Shown here: positions 33,565-42,586 of the stretch, piece by piece
Layout: each line of letters starts with the position of its first letter
Position numbering within the stretch: the stretch's first letter is position 1
DNA from: DAIDKA01 sp963726995
Lineage (GTDB): Bacteria; Pseudomonadota; Gammaproteobacteria; Steroidobacterales; Steroidobacteraceae
Reading direction: 5' to 3'
Length of the DNA: 64,000 nucleotides
NCBI GenBank assembly: GCA_963726995.1
Contig: CAVSEP010000007.1
Coordinates: 962,736-1,026,735, forward strand
Made by a program: the position numbers and the translations under genes
The notes under the pieces: model-generated
Told to the model about the DNA's origin: nothing
Seen by the model: only the letters and a program-made list of their open reading frames with translations
Database searches by the model: none

Positions 33565-34236
33565 TCACGGGCCCTTTTGCGCCAGTTCCCGGTTCAGGGC
33601 GTCCAGTCGCTCGGGCGTGCCGATGTCCCGCCACAGGCCCTCGTGGCGCTCACCCTGCAGGCGCCCCGCGGCGATGGCCCGCTTGAACAGCGGCAGCAGC
33701 GGAAAGCGGCCCGCCGCGCAGCCGGCGAACAGCGTCGGGCTGAAGACACCGATGCCGCTGTAGGTGAAGGGTCGTGGCTCCCGGAGGGTGATGGCATCCC
33801 CCTCCAGGCCGAAATCGCCCTGCGGATGCTGCGCGGGATTGGGCACCAGCACCAGCCGGGCATCGGCGCCCGCGGGCAGGCGCAGCGCGCCCACGTCGAT
33901 GTCGGTGAAGGTGTCGCCATTGACGACCAGAAAAGGCGCCGGCCCCAGTAGCGGCAGCGCGTGGAATATCCCGCCGCCGGTTTCCAGCGGCGGGCTGCCC
34001 TCCTCGCTGTAGAGGATGCGCACGCCGAAGTCGCGGCCGTCCCCTAAGGCCGCGCGAATCTGGGAACCCAGCCAGGACAGGTTGATGATGACCTCGCGCA
34101 CCCCGGCGCGCGCGAGAGCGGCCAGATGCCAGGCGATGAGGGGCCGGCCGCCCACGCTCAGCAGCGGTTTGGGCGTGTGGTCGGTCAGCGGCCGCATGCG
34201 TTCACCGCGTCCGGCGGCGAGCAGCATGGCCTTCAT
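33565..34236 (-). CDS. murU: N-acetylmuramate alpha-1-phosphate uridylyltransferase
   Basis: Nucleotidyltransferase of 223 residues with the signature MLLAAGRGERMRPLT, Lys in TPKPLLSVGG and a metal-binding Asp in VVNGDTFTDID. Together with AmgK it converts recycled MurNAc to UDP-MurNAc, the peptidoglycan recycling bypass known from Pseudomonas that lowers fosfomycin sensitivity. The gene order lptD (divergent), amgK, murU is the same as in Pseudomonas putida as I recall it. It starts inside the end of amgK. Confidence 0.9.
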   Translation of the reverse strand: MKAMLLAAGRGERMRPLTDHTPKPLLSVGGRPLIAWHLAALARAGVREVIINLSWLGSQIRAALGDGRDFGVRILYSEEGSPPLETGGGIFHALPLLGPAPFLVVNGDTFTDIDVGALRLPAGADARLVLVPNPAQHPQGDFGLEGDAITLREPRPFTYSGIGVFSPTLFAGCAAGRFPLLPLFKRAIAAGRLQGERHEGLWRDIGTPERLDALNRELAQKGP

Positions 34237-35295
34237 GCGCTTGCGCAGGTGTGGCCGGCGTCGGCCTTCTGCGCCTCGCGCTCATTGGCCGGGCCCAAGG
34301 CGGGCAGCACCTGCTGCTGCAGGAATTCGCGCAAGTCAGCCAGCTGCGGGAAGCCGGCGCAGGCCTCGATCACGTAGCGCAGCGTGAGCGGCAGGTCATT
34401 CAGGTAGCCTGCCTTGCCGTCGCGATACCAGAGGCGGCAGAAGATGCCGAGTACCTTCAGGTGCCGCTGGATGCCGATGACGTTCGATCCAGCGCAGCAT
34501 CTGCGTGTCATTGTCCCCGGCGATGCGCGCGGCGCCCTTGTGCACCATCAGCCGGTAGTCGCGCACCCAGTCCTCCAGGCGCGAGCGCGGCCAGCTGATG
34601 TAGCAGTCCTTCAGCAGCGATGCCAGGTCATAGCCCACCGGTCCGCGCAGCGCGTCCTGGAAATCGATGATCCCGGGGTTGCGCTCCGATGTGATCATCA
34701 GGTTGCGGGAGTGGTAGTCCCGATGCACGAACACCTGCGGCTGCGCCAGCGCCTCGCCCACCAGGAATTCGAATGCCGCGGTAAGCATCTCCCCCTGGGC
34801 GCGGGTCAGCTCCATCTGCAGGTGGCGGGCGCAGAACCACTCGGGCATCAGGGCCATCTCGCGCACCAGCACGGCGCGGTCATAGGGCGGCAGTTCGAAG
34901 GCCGACTCCCGCCCCCGGACCTGGATGTCGGCCAGGGCCTGCAGCGCATCCCCATACAGCCGGTCGGCATCCCGGCCCTCCTTCAGCGCCGGCAGGTACT
35001 GCCGCGTGCCCAGATCCTCCACCAGCAGCAGCCCCCGGTCGGCGTCCCATTCGTACACCCGCGGCACGTGGACCCCGCAGGTTTCGAGCATGACGGTGAT
35101 ATTGAGGTAGGGGCGCACGTCCTCGCGCTCCGGCGGGGCATCCATCACGATGTGGGTGCCGCCAGCGTGGAATACGCGGAAATACCGGCGAAAGCTGGCG
35201 TCGCTGGAGGCCGGTTCGATCAGCCTGGGTGAGAGGTGCAGCTCCCGGGTGACCCAGTCGGTGACCAGGTTGAAACGCTCGTCGGCGTGAGTCAT
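34233..35295 (-). pseudogene. amgK: amgK, MurNAc/GlcNAc anomeric kinase, broken by one +1 frameshift
   Basis: Aminoglycoside-phosphotransferase-fold kinase that phosphorylates MurNAc at C1. The first frame (ATG at 35295) covers the N-lobe and catalytic core, with DASFRRYFRV, VFVHRDYHSRNLM and IIDFQDALRGPVGYDL, and homology runs to QMLRWI. It resumes in another frame with VIGIQRHLKVLGIFCRLWYR and ends at 34233, overlapping murU. One surplus base near 34483-34484 (cgttcg instead of cgtcg on the plus strand) explains the break. The catalytic core precedes the shift, so a truncated product might fold poorly. Sequencing error is a real possibility. Confidence 0.88.
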
Positions 35296-35303
35296 AGGTC
35301 TTC

Positions 35304-35311
35304 ATTATAAT
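35304..35311. promoter_or_regulatory. Palindromic ATTATAAT between amgK and lptD
   Basis: The octamer ATTATAAT reads as a perfect -10 hexamer TATAAT on both strands in the very GC-rich gap between the divergent amgK and lptD starts. It is only 8 bp from the amgK ATG and overlaps the first possible lptD ATG at 35310, so transcripts would be nearly leaderless. No good -35 was found for either direction. Confidence 0.35.
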
Positions 35312-37754
35312 GCGCCGCCCCATGCCGAACGCTCACCAATTCCCCACCAGCATCCTCGGCCTGCGGCCGCGGCTGGGTTTGAGCGCGCTCGGTGTGCTGA
35401 TTCTCGCCGCGCTCACCGCACCGGCGCGGGCGGATTCGCCGTTTTCATGCCCGGCCCCGCGCGCCATGACCCGCCAGAAGACCGAGCCGGTGCACGAGTC
35501 CAGTTTCGCCGCCGGCGGCCCGCTGCTCATTTCCAGCGACAGCCGGGTCGACTTCGGGCTGGAGCAGCGCACCTTCACGGCCAGCGGCCACGTCATCGTG
35601 CGCCAGGGTTCGCGCACCATGCAGGCGGATGATGCCGAATACCGCAGCGCCGACAATGTGGTGCTGGCGAAGGACAAGGTCGACTACGAGGATCTGCTGA
35701 TCCATGTCACCGGCAACAACGGGCGCTATTCGACCTCCGGCGGGGCGAGCTTCGCGGATGCGCAGTTCGAGCTGCTGCAGCGCGACGCCCATGGCGCCGC
35801 GAAACTGGTGGATCTGACGCCCGGCGGCATCCTTAGACTGCAGGAAGTGACCTTCAGCACCTGTCCGCTGACCGAGGAGGTCTGGCTGATCCGCGCCGGC
35901 TCGGTGACGCTGGACGGGGATGAGCACACCGGTGTGGCGCGCGATGCGCGCGTGGACTTCAAGGGCATTCCCATCCTCTACCTGCCCTGGCTGTCCTTCC
36001 CGCTGGACGATGAGCGCAAGACCGGTTTTCTGTTTCCCAGCATCGGCACCAACAGCCGCAGCGGCCTGGAACTGGCCGCGCCCTGGTACTGGAACATCGC
36101 CCCCCAGGAGGATCTGCTGCTCACGCCCACCTACTACACCCGCCGCGGCATCGACATCGGCGGCGATGTGCGCTACCTGACCGACAGCCAGAACGGGGAG
36201 CTGCAGTGGCACTACCTGCCCTACGATGCGCAGGCGGCCGGCGAGGGCCTCACCGATCACGAGCGCTCCTACGTGCACCTGACGCAGACCACCGAACTGC
36301 CCGGTGACTTCCGGCTGCACGTGGATGCGGCCAACGTCGGGGATTCGCTGTATTTCCAGGACTTCGGGCAGGGTCCGGAGGGCACCAGCGTCGCCTACCT
36401 GCAGCGAATCGCGGGTCTGTCGTATCGCGACCAGAACTGGCGCCTGGCGGCGCGCTTCGAGCAGTACCAGACGCTGGATTCCATCGATCAGCTGCTCAAT
36501 CCCACCGAGCGCCCCTATGCGCGCCTGCCGCAGATCGTGGCCGACAGCGATTTCGTCGCAGGTCCCGCCGGCATCCTGCATTACGGCTTTGATTCCGAAG
36601 TCGTGAACTTCGACCGCGCCATCGGCGTGACCGGCTGGCGGGTGGACCTGCGCCCCGATGCCACGCTGCATTTCGAGGGCCCCGGCTACTTCGTGCGGCC
36701 CGGCCTCGCCTATGAATTCACCCAGTACTCGCTCAAGAACGTGGCGGCCGGCCAGGACGCGAGTCCGCGCCGCTCGGTGCCCACCGGGAGCCTGGATGCC
36801 GGCCTGCTGTTCGAGCGGACCACGGGGCACGAGGGCGTGCGCACCCTCACCCTGGAGCCACGACTGCAGTATGTGTACACGCCCTACCGCAGCCAGGACC
36901 CGCTGCCGGTGTTCGACACGGCGCTGCCGGACCTGAACCTGGTGGAGCTGTTCCGCACCAACCGCTTCGTCGGCGTCGACCGGATCGGGGACGCGAACCA
37001 GGTGAGCGCCGCGTTGACCAGCCGGCTGCTGGACAGCAGCAGCGGCCAGCAGTTCCTGTCGGCGACGCTGGGACAGACCTATTACTTCCAGCCGCCGCGG
37101 GTGCAGATCCCGCTGGAACCGACCAGCGGCCTGCGCTCGGACATGGTCGCGGAAGTGGCGCTGACGGCCTACCGGCACTGGACCGTCAATCTGGGCGAGC
37201 AGTGGGATCCGCAGACCGGCAAGAGCGATCGCACCATTGCGGAGCTGCAGTACAAACCGGCCAATGATGCGGTCCTGAACCTCGCCTACCGCTTCCAGCG
37301 GGACACTCCGGCCGAGCAACAGGCCCAGACCCAGGCCGCATCGGTCGCCTACGGGCAGATCTATGCCTCGGAAATCGCCCAGGGGCTGCCTCCGGACCTG
37401 GCGCGGGTGCGTGCCCTGGCCCTCACCCAGGGCTACCTGACGGCCAACAGCCTGGACCAGATCGAGGTCTCCGGCGCCTGGCCGATCCGGCGCAACTGGA
37501 ACGCCTATGGGCGGCTGGTCTATGCCCTGGACCGGAACCTGATGCTGGAGCGCTTCGCCGGCTTTGAATACCGGGGCTGCTGCTGGGGACTGCGGATCCT
37601 CGCCCGCAAGTCCCTCAGCAACAGCACCGGACGGCAGGACACGGGTATATTCGTACAGCTGGAACTCAATGGCCTGGCAAGTGTCGGATCCGAAGCGGGC
37701 ACTTTCCTTGGCACCGCGATTCGGGGATACTCCCCAACCTCTGTAAGCCCCTGA
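35310..37754 (+). CDS. lptD: LPS-assembly outer membrane protein LptD
   Basis: Beta-barrel that inserts lipopolysaccharide into the outer leaflet with LptE. Up to 814 residues with a signal peptide cleaved near PARADSP. The N-terminal OstA/beta-jellyroll has VDFGLEQRTFTASGHVIVRQ. Disulfide-forming Cys occur in SPFSCPAPR and TFSTCPLTE, and the adjacent C-terminal pair in EYRGCCWGLR matches the essential LptD disulfide pattern. The start may be the ATG at 35310 or, better separated from the TATAAT, the ATG at 35322. It heads the lptD-surA-pdxA-rsmA-usp-apaG-apaH series. Confidence 0.96.
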   Translation: MRRPMPNAHQFPTSILGLRPRLGLSALGVLILAALTAPARADSPFSCPAPRAMTRQKTEPVHESSFAAGGPLLISSDSRVDFGLEQRTFTASGHVIVRQGSRTMQADDAEYRSADNVVLAKDKVDYEDLLIHVTGNNGRYSTSGGASFADAQFELLQRDAHGAAKLVDLTPGGILRLQEVTFSTCPLTEEVWLIRAGSVTLDGDEHTGVARDARVDFKGIPILYLPWLSFPLDDERKTGFLFPSIGTNSRSGLELAAPWYWNIAPQEDLLLTPTYYTRRGIDIGGDVRYLTDSQNGELQWHYLPYDAQAAGEGLTDHERSYVHLTQTTELPGDFRLHVDAANVGDSLYFQDFGQGPEGTSVAYLQRIAGLSYRDQNWRLAARFEQYQTLDSIDQLLNPTERPYARLPQIVADSDFVAGPAGILHYGFDSEVVNFDRAIGVTGWRVDLRPDATLHFEGPGYFVRPGLAYEFTQYSLKNVAAGQDASPRRSVPTGSLDAGLLFERTTGHEGVRTLTLEPRLQYVYTPYRSQDPLPVFDTALPDLNLVELFRTNRFVGVDRIGDANQVSAALTSRLLDSSSGQQFLSATLGQTYYFQPPRVQIPLEPTSGLRSDMVAEVALTAYRHWTVNLGEQWDPQTGKSDRTIAELQYKPANDAVLNLAYRFQRDTPAEQQAQTQAASVAYGQIYASEIAQGLPPDLARVRALALTQGYLTANSLDQIEVSGAWPIRRNWNAYGRLVYALDRNLMLERFAGFEYRGCCWGLRILARKSLSNSTGRQDTGIFVQLELNGLASVGSEAGTFLGTAIRGYSPTSVSP

Positions 37755-37759
37755 AGATC

Positions 37760-39085
37760 ATGAATTATTTTAAAAGTGCCGTAACGCTCTCCACTCCCCT
37801 GCTGCTGCTGGCCGCGCTGGGCTTAAGCACCCAGGCTATGGCCCAGACCCGGGAAATCCAGGGCCAGGGCGAGCTGCTCGACCGCGTCGCCGCCGTGGTG
37901 AATGACGGGGTCGTACTGCAATCCGAACTGGACGATCAGCTGGCCGCGGTCAAGGAGCGGCTGCGCGGCCAGGGCCAGCAGACGCCCCCCGATGCGGTGC
38001 TGCGCCAGCAGATCCTGGAACGACTGATCGTGCAGGAAGTGGAGATGCAGCATGCGGACCATGCGGGACTGAAGATCTCGGATGAAACGCTCAACAACGC
38101 CATGACGGAAGTCGCGCAGCGCAACGGCATCACGCTGCAGCAGCTGCCGGCGGCGCTGGCCGCCCAGGGCATCGACTACCCCGCGTACCGGGATTCGATG
38201 CGGCGGGAACTCACGCTGCGGCTGCTGCAGCAGCGCGACGTGATGCAGCGTATCGCCATCACCTCGCGGGAAATCGACCAGTACCTGGAGCGCCAGGCGC
38301 GCCACCCGGCCGCGAACGGGGAATACAACGTCTCCCACATCCTGATCGCCGTGCCGCAGGAAGCGACCACCGCGCAGCTGGAGGCGGCGCAGAAGAAGGC
38401 CGATGACCTCTACCAGCGGGCCAAGGGCGGCGAGGACTTCGCCAAGCTCGCCATCGGTAACTCCAACAGCCAGACCGCCCTCGACGGCGGCGCGCTGGGC
38501 TGGCGCAAGGGTACCGAGCTGCCGACCGTACTGGCCGACACCGTGCTGGCGCTCAAGCCCGGCGAGGTCAGCGCCCCGATCCGCGCGGCCACCGGCTTTC
38601 ACATCGTGCGCCTCAATGAGGTGCGCAATGTGCAGAAGAACGACGTGGTCGAGCAGGTCCATGTGCGGCACATCCTGATGCGCACCAACGAGCTGCAGGA
38701 TGACGCCACGGTCAAACAGAAGCTCGACAACATCCGCAAGCGCATTGTCGCGGGCGAGGATTTCGCCGCGCTGGCGAAGGTCAGTTCGCAGGACGTGGGC
38801 TCGGCCTCGGATGGCGGGGACCTGGACTGGAGCACCACCGACACCTTCGTTCCGGACTTCACCAAGGTCGTCGACGGCCTGAAGGACAATGAGATTTCCG
38901 AGCCGTTCCGCACGCAGTACGGCTGGCATATCGTGCAGCTGCTGGGTCGCCGCAAGTACGACGACACCAAGGAACTGCAGCGCAAGGAGGCCGCCGACCA
39001 GATCCGCAACAGCAAGGTCGACGAGGAGACGGAGCTGTGGCTGCGGCGCCTGCGCGATGATGCGTACGTCGACCTGAAGTCCTGA
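37760..39085 (+). CDS. surA: Periplasmic chaperone/PPIase SurA
   Basis: Outer-membrane-protein chaperone of 441 residues with signal peptide (cleavage near TQAMAQ). An N-terminal SurA domain begins LLDRVAAVVNDGVVLQSEL, and two parvulin PPIase domains start near YNVSHILIAVP and VHVRHILMRTN, with a C-terminal helix. It guides LptD and other barrel proteins to the Bam complex, consistent with its place 5 bp after lptD. Confidence 0.97.
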   Translation: MNYFKSAVTLSTPLLLLAALGLSTQAMAQTREIQGQGELLDRVAAVVNDGVVLQSELDDQLAAVKERLRGQGQQTPPDAVLRQQILERLIVQEVEMQHADHAGLKISDETLNNAMTEVAQRNGITLQQLPAALAAQGIDYPAYRDSMRRELTLRLLQQRDVMQRIAITSREIDQYLERQARHPAANGEYNVSHILIAVPQEATTAQLEAAQKKADDLYQRAKGGEDFAKLAIGNSNSQTALDGGALGWRKGTELPTVLADTVLALKPGEVSAPIRAATGFHIVRLNEVRNVQKNDVVEQVHVRHILMRTNELQDDATVKQKLDNIRKRIVAGEDFAALAKVSSQDVGSASDGGDLDWSTTDTFVPDFTKVVDGLKDNEISEPFRTQYGWHIVQLLGRRKYDDTKELQRKEAADQIRNSKVDEETELWLRRLRDDAYVDLKS

Positions 39086-39088
39086 TCC

Positions 39089-40078
39089 ATGGCGCCGCAG
39101 GCGCGCATCGCGGTTACTTCGGGAGAACCTGCGGGCGTGGGTCCGGATCTGTGCCTGCAGCTGGCGCGCGGGCCCCTGCCCTGCGAACTGATCTGCCTGG
39201 GGGATCGCGAACTGCTGGCGGCGCGCGCCCGGCAGCTGGGCCTGAAACTGAATCTGTGGGACTACGAGCCGGGAAATCCCGTGCGGCCCCACACGCCCGG
39301 CACTCTCGCGGTGCTGCACCTGCCGCTGGCCGTTGCCGCGCAGCCCGGCAAACTGGACCCGCGCAATGCGCCTGCCGTGCTCGCCCTGCTGGATCGCGCC
39401 GTGGACGGCTGCCTGTCGCGCGAGTTCGCCGCGATGGTCACCGCGCCGGTGCAGAAGAGCACGCTCATCGAGGCGGGCTTTGCCTTCACCGGACACACCG
39501 AATACCTGGCGCAGCGCTGCGGCGCGCCGCGGCCGGTGATGATGCTGGCCTCGGGCAACATGCGCGTGGCACTGGCCACCACCCACCTGCCGCTGGCGAG
39601 CGTGGCGCAGGCCATCACCGGCACGCTGCTGGATGAGGTGCTCGCAATCCTGGCGGCGGATCTGCAGCGCTGGTGGGGCCTGCGGCAGCCGCGCATCGCG
39701 GTGTGCGGCCTGAATCCGCACGCCGGTGAGAGCGGCCATCTGGGGCGCGAGGAACTGAACATCATCCAACCGGCGGTCGCCCGCCTGCGCGCACGCGGAC
39801 TGGACGTCAGCGGTCCGTTTCCGGCGGACACCATCTTCGTGCCGCGGCTGATGGCCGGCTACGATGCGGTGCTGGCCATGTACCACGACCAGGGTCTGCC
39901 GGTGATCAAGCACTCGCATTTCGACGAGGCCGTGAACGTGACGCTGGGTCTGCCCATCATCCGCACCTCCGTGGATCACGGCACCGCCCTGGACCTGGCC
40001 GGTACCGGGCAGGCCGATGTCGCCAGCCTCGCAGCGGCCGTGCGCATGGCCACCACCATGGCGGCGCACGCGGCGTGA
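39089..40078 (+). CDS. pdxA: 4-hydroxythreonine-4-phosphate dehydrogenase
   Basis: NAD-dependent enzyme of the DXP-dependent pyridoxal phosphate pathway, 329 residues. The family start RIAVTSGEPAGVGPDLCLQL, the substrate/metal motif FTGHTEYLAQ, CGLNPHAGESGHLGREE, and YHDQGLPVIKH with metal-binding His are all present. Three bases separate it from surA, and rsmA starts inside its end (GTGA). Confidence 0.97.
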   Translation: MAPQARIAVTSGEPAGVGPDLCLQLARGPLPCELICLGDRELLAARARQLGLKLNLWDYEPGNPVRPHTPGTLAVLHLPLAVAAQPGKLDPRNAPAVLALLDRAVDGCLSREFAAMVTAPVQKSTLIEAGFAFTGHTEYLAQRCGAPRPVMMLASGNMRVALATTHLPLASVAQAITGTLLDEVLAILAADLQRWWGLRQPRIAVCGLNPHAGESGHLGREELNIIQPAVARLRARGLDVSGPFPADTIFVPRLMAGYDAVLAMYHDQGLPVIKHSHFDEAVNVTLGLPIIRTSVDHGTALDLAGTGQADVASLAAAVRMATTMAAHAA

Positions 40079-40860
40079 CCCGCGCCCGCAAGCGCTTCGG
40101 CCAGCACTTCCTGCACGACCCGGGTGCGATCGAGCGGATTGCGCGCGCGGTCAATTCCGGCCCTGCCGATCATCTGCTGGAGATCGGACCGGGCCGCGGC
40201 GCCCTCACCCACCTGCTGCTGGCCGGCGCCTACGCCAGCTTCGACGCCATCGAGATCGATCGGGACCTGGTGGCGGACCTGCGACCGACGCTGGCCCTGG
40301 CGCGCGCCGCCACGCTGCATGAGTGCGACGCGCTGGAATTTGATTTCGGCGCGCTCGCGAGGCTGCGCGGCGGCCGGCTGCGGGTCATCGGCAATCTGCC
40401 CTACAACATCTCCACGCCGCTGCTGTTCCGGCTGATCGGGGCGGCGCCCGCCATGCTCGACCTGCACGTGATGCTGCAGCGGGAGGTGGTGGCGCGCATG
40501 GCGGCATCTCCCGGCACCCCCGACTACGGGCGCCTGACCATCATGCTGGCGCCCTGGGTCAGCGTCGAACACCTGTTCGACATTGGCCCGGGGGCCTTCA
40601 AGCCCCCGCCCCGGGTCTGGTCGGCGGTGGCGCGACTTACGGTGCGGGAGCGGCCCGCCTTTGCGGTCGCGCCCCAGTTCGCGCAGGTGGTGACCGCGGC
40701 GTTCTCCCAGCGGCGCAAGACCCTGCGCAACGCCCTGCGCGGCCTCATCGAGCCCGCCGACATCGAGGCCTGCGGCATCGACCCCTCGGTGCGCGCCGAA
40801 ACCCTGGCGCCGGAACTGTTCAATCGCCTGGCGCTGCGGATTGGCCCCGCGATCGGTTAA
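40075..40860 (+). CDS. rsmA: 16S rRNA (adenine1518/1519-N6) dimethyltransferase
   Basis: KsgA-type methyltransferase that dimethylates two adjacent adenines in helix 45 of 16S rRNA. The 261 residues have KRFGQHFLHDPGAIERIA, the SAM loop EIGPGRGALTHLL and the catalytic NLPYNIS. The GTG start at 40075 overlaps the pdxA stop. A hairpin-forming inverted repeat follows directly after its stop, before the usp gene. Confidence 0.97.
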   Translation: MTRARKRFGQHFLHDPGAIERIARAVNSGPADHLLEIGPGRGALTHLLLAGAYASFDAIEIDRDLVADLRPTLALARAATLHECDALEFDFGALARLRGGRLRVIGNLPYNISTPLLFRLIGAAPAMLDLHVMLQREVVARMAASPGTPDYGRLTIMLAPWVSVEHLFDIGPGAFKPPPRVWSAVARLTVRERPAFAVAPQFAQVVTAAFSQRRKTLRNALRGLIEPADIEACGIDPSVRAETLAPELFNRLALRIGPAIG

Positions 40861-40889
40861 CCTTTGGGTTGCGCCAACCCAACCCAAGG
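40861..40889 (+). other. Inverted repeat between rsmA and usp
   Basis: CCTTTGGGTTG (40861-40871) can pair with CAACCCAAGG (40880-40889) with a one-base bulge and an 8-nt loop. There is no T-run after it, so it is not a classic terminator. It lies 7 nt before the usp ATG and could limit read-through, stabilise the rsmA mRNA or mask the usp ribosome site. Confidence 0.45.
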
Positions 40890-40896
40890 TGCCGCC

Positions 40897-41343
40897 ATGT
40901 CCCTGTACAGCAAGATCCTGCTCGCCGTCGACCTGAACGCCGACAGCATCAGCATCGGCCGGCACGCCCGCGATCTGGCCGCGCGGCTGGATGCGCAGCT
41001 GACGGTGCTGCATGTGGTGGAATACGTCCCGGTCGAGCCGGTGGGTGAAACCATGATGCCGCCGGTGCAGCTGCTCGATGAGCTGGCCGCGGCCGCGCGC
41101 CAGCGGCTGGTGGCCCTGTGCGCGGATATCGGCGTCGACGCCCACCACCAGCGGGTGGAGGTCGGCAACGTGAAGGCCGAGATCGTGCGCGTGGCGCGCG
41201 CCATGCACTGCGACCTCATCGTGCTGGGCGCCCGCGAGCGCCACGGCCTGTCGATCTTCGTGAACTTCACCGAGGATACGGTGCTGCATGCGGCGCCCTG
41301 CGATGTGCTGGCGGTGCGGGTCAGCGGTGACCAGGTGGTCTGA
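40897..41343 (+). CDS. Universal stress protein (UspA family)
   Basis: Single Usp domain of 148 residues: beta1 YSKILLAVDLNADSISIG, and the C-terminal ATP-type loop region LIVLGARERHGLSIF...VLHAAPCDVLAVRV. The nucleotide loop is not the perfect G2xG9xGS/T form (here GARERHGLSIFVNFTEDTV), so ATP binding is uncertain. The ATG at 40897 is chosen over an upstream in-frame codon at 40864, which would run through the hairpin. It is inserted in the otherwise conserved rsmA-apaG-apaH order, and its stop overlaps apaG (TGATG). Confidence 0.9.
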   Translation: MSLYSKILLAVDLNADSISIGRHARDLAARLDAQLTVLHVVEYVPVEPVGETMMPPVQLLDELAAAARQRLVALCADIGVDAHHQRVEVGNVKAEIVRVARAMHCDLIVLGARERHGLSIFVNFTEDTVLHAAPCDVLAVRVSGDQVV

Positions 41344-41723
41344 TGCCCGAGCAAGCCCGCAGAATCACGGTCGACGTGCAGACCAGCTATCTGTCCGACC
41401 AGTCAGACCCGGATGAGCCGCGATTCGTGTTCTCCTACACCATCACCATCCGCAACGACGGCGAGCACCCGGCGCGGCTGATGCGCCGGCACTGGCTGAT
41501 CACGGATGCCAACGGCAAGGTGCAGGAGGTGCGCGGCGACGGCGTCGTCGGGGAGCAGCCCCATCTGAAACCGGGCCAGGGCTTCCGCTACTCCAGCGCG
41601 GCCATCATCGAGACCCCGGTGGGCGTGATGCAGGGCAGCTATCAGATGATCGCGGACGACGGGCATGCCTTCGATGCGCCCATCGCACCCTTCCGGCTGG
41701 CGATGCCGGGCGTGCTGCAGTAG
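41343..41723 (+). CDS. apaG: Co2+/Mg2+ efflux-associated protein ApaG
   Basis: A 126-residue fibronectin-III-like beta-sandwich protein. RFVFSYTITIRNDGEHPARLM, RHWLITDANGKVQEVRGDGV and GVVGEQPHLKPGQGFRYSSA are hallmark segments. Its function is unsettled; in Salmonella it was linked to Co2+ resistance/Mg2+ efflux. ATG at 41343 overlaps the usp stop. apaH follows after 14 bp. Confidence 0.96.
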   Translation: MPEQARRITVDVQTSYLSDQSDPDEPRFVFSYTITIRNDGEHPARLMRRHWLITDANGKVQEVRGDGVVGEQPHLKPGQGFRYSSAAIIETPVGVMQGSYQMIADDGHAFDAPIAPFRLAMPGVLQ

Positions 41724-41737
41724 GGGCGCCGCGGGCC

Positions 41738-42586
41738 ATGGCGCGCTTTGCCATCGGCGACGTACAGGGCTGTGCGGCCGAACTGCGGGCGCTGCTCGGG
41801 CTGCTGAAGTTTTCCGCCGACCGCGACCAGCTCTGGTTCGTGGGCGACCTGGTGAATCGCGGACCGGCCTCGCTGGCCTGTCTGCGGCTGATCCGGGCGC
41901 TGGGCGACAATGCGGTGGTGGTGCTGGGCAATCACGACCTGCACCTGCTCGCGCGCACCTTCGGATCACGCCTTGCCGACAAGCCCGGCGACACGCTGGG
42001 CGAGATCCTGCATGCGCCCGACCGCGATTCGCTGCTGCAATGGCTGCTGGAGCGACCGCTGGCCCACCAGGATCCGGCGCACGCGGATCTGCTGATCCAC
42101 GCAGGAGTGGTGCCGCAGTGGACGGTGCCGCAGACCTTAGGCCTGGCGCAGGAAGTGCACCGCGCACTGCGCGCCGCGCCCGAGGATTTCTTCGACCACA
42201 TGTATGGCGACAAGCCCGACCAGTGGAGTGAGGACCTTGCGGGCCCGGACCGGCTGCGGTTCATCACCAACGCCCTGACGCGCCTGCGGATGTGCACCGC
42301 CGAGGGCCGCGTGGCGCTGAAGGCCAAGGGCGCACCCTCCTCCGGCAGGCCGAAGGCCGGAAGTCCGGCTCTGCTGCCCTGGTTCGAGGTTCCGGGTCGC
42401 GCCAGCCGGGATCATCGGATCATCTTCGGGCACTGGTCGACGCTGGGGTTCGTGAATGCCCACGGGGTCATCGGCCTGGACACCGGTTGCGTCTGGGGCG
42501 GCTCGCTGACCGCGGTGAATCTGGATCAGCCGATCCGGCCCCTGAGCGTGGCCTGTCCGGGCTATCAGCAACCCGGGGAGTCCTAG
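41738..42586 (+). CDS. apaH: Symmetrical bis(5'-nucleosyl)-tetraphosphatase
   Basis: Hydrolyses Ap4A to two ADP and also removes Np4 caps from RNA. The 282 residues have the metallophosphatase motifs AIGDVQGC, FVGDLVNRGPAS and VLGNHDLHLL, and the ApaH-specific tail GHWSTLGFVNAHGVIGLDTG. Last gene of the lptD block. Its stop overlaps the stop of the opposing small membrane protein gene by a few bases. Confidence 0.96.
   Translation: MARFAIGDVQGCAAELRALLGLLKFSADRDQLWFVGDLVNRGPASLACLRLIRALGDNAVVVLGNHDLHLLARTFGSRLADKPGDTLGEILHAPDRDSLLQWLLERPLAHQDPAHADLLIHAGVVPQWTVPQTLGLAQEVHRALRAAPEDFFDHMYGDKPDQWSEDLAGPDRLRFITNALTRLRMCTAEGRVALKAKGAPSSGRPKAGSPALLPWFEVPGRASRDHRIIFGHWSTLGFVNAHGVIGLDTGCVWGGSLTAVNLDQPIRPLSVACPGYQQPGES

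Noticed and set aside
40864..40896. Upstream in-frame start for the Usp gene
   Set aside because: It would add eleven residues encoded by the hairpin; the family begins at the MSLYSKILLAVD segment.
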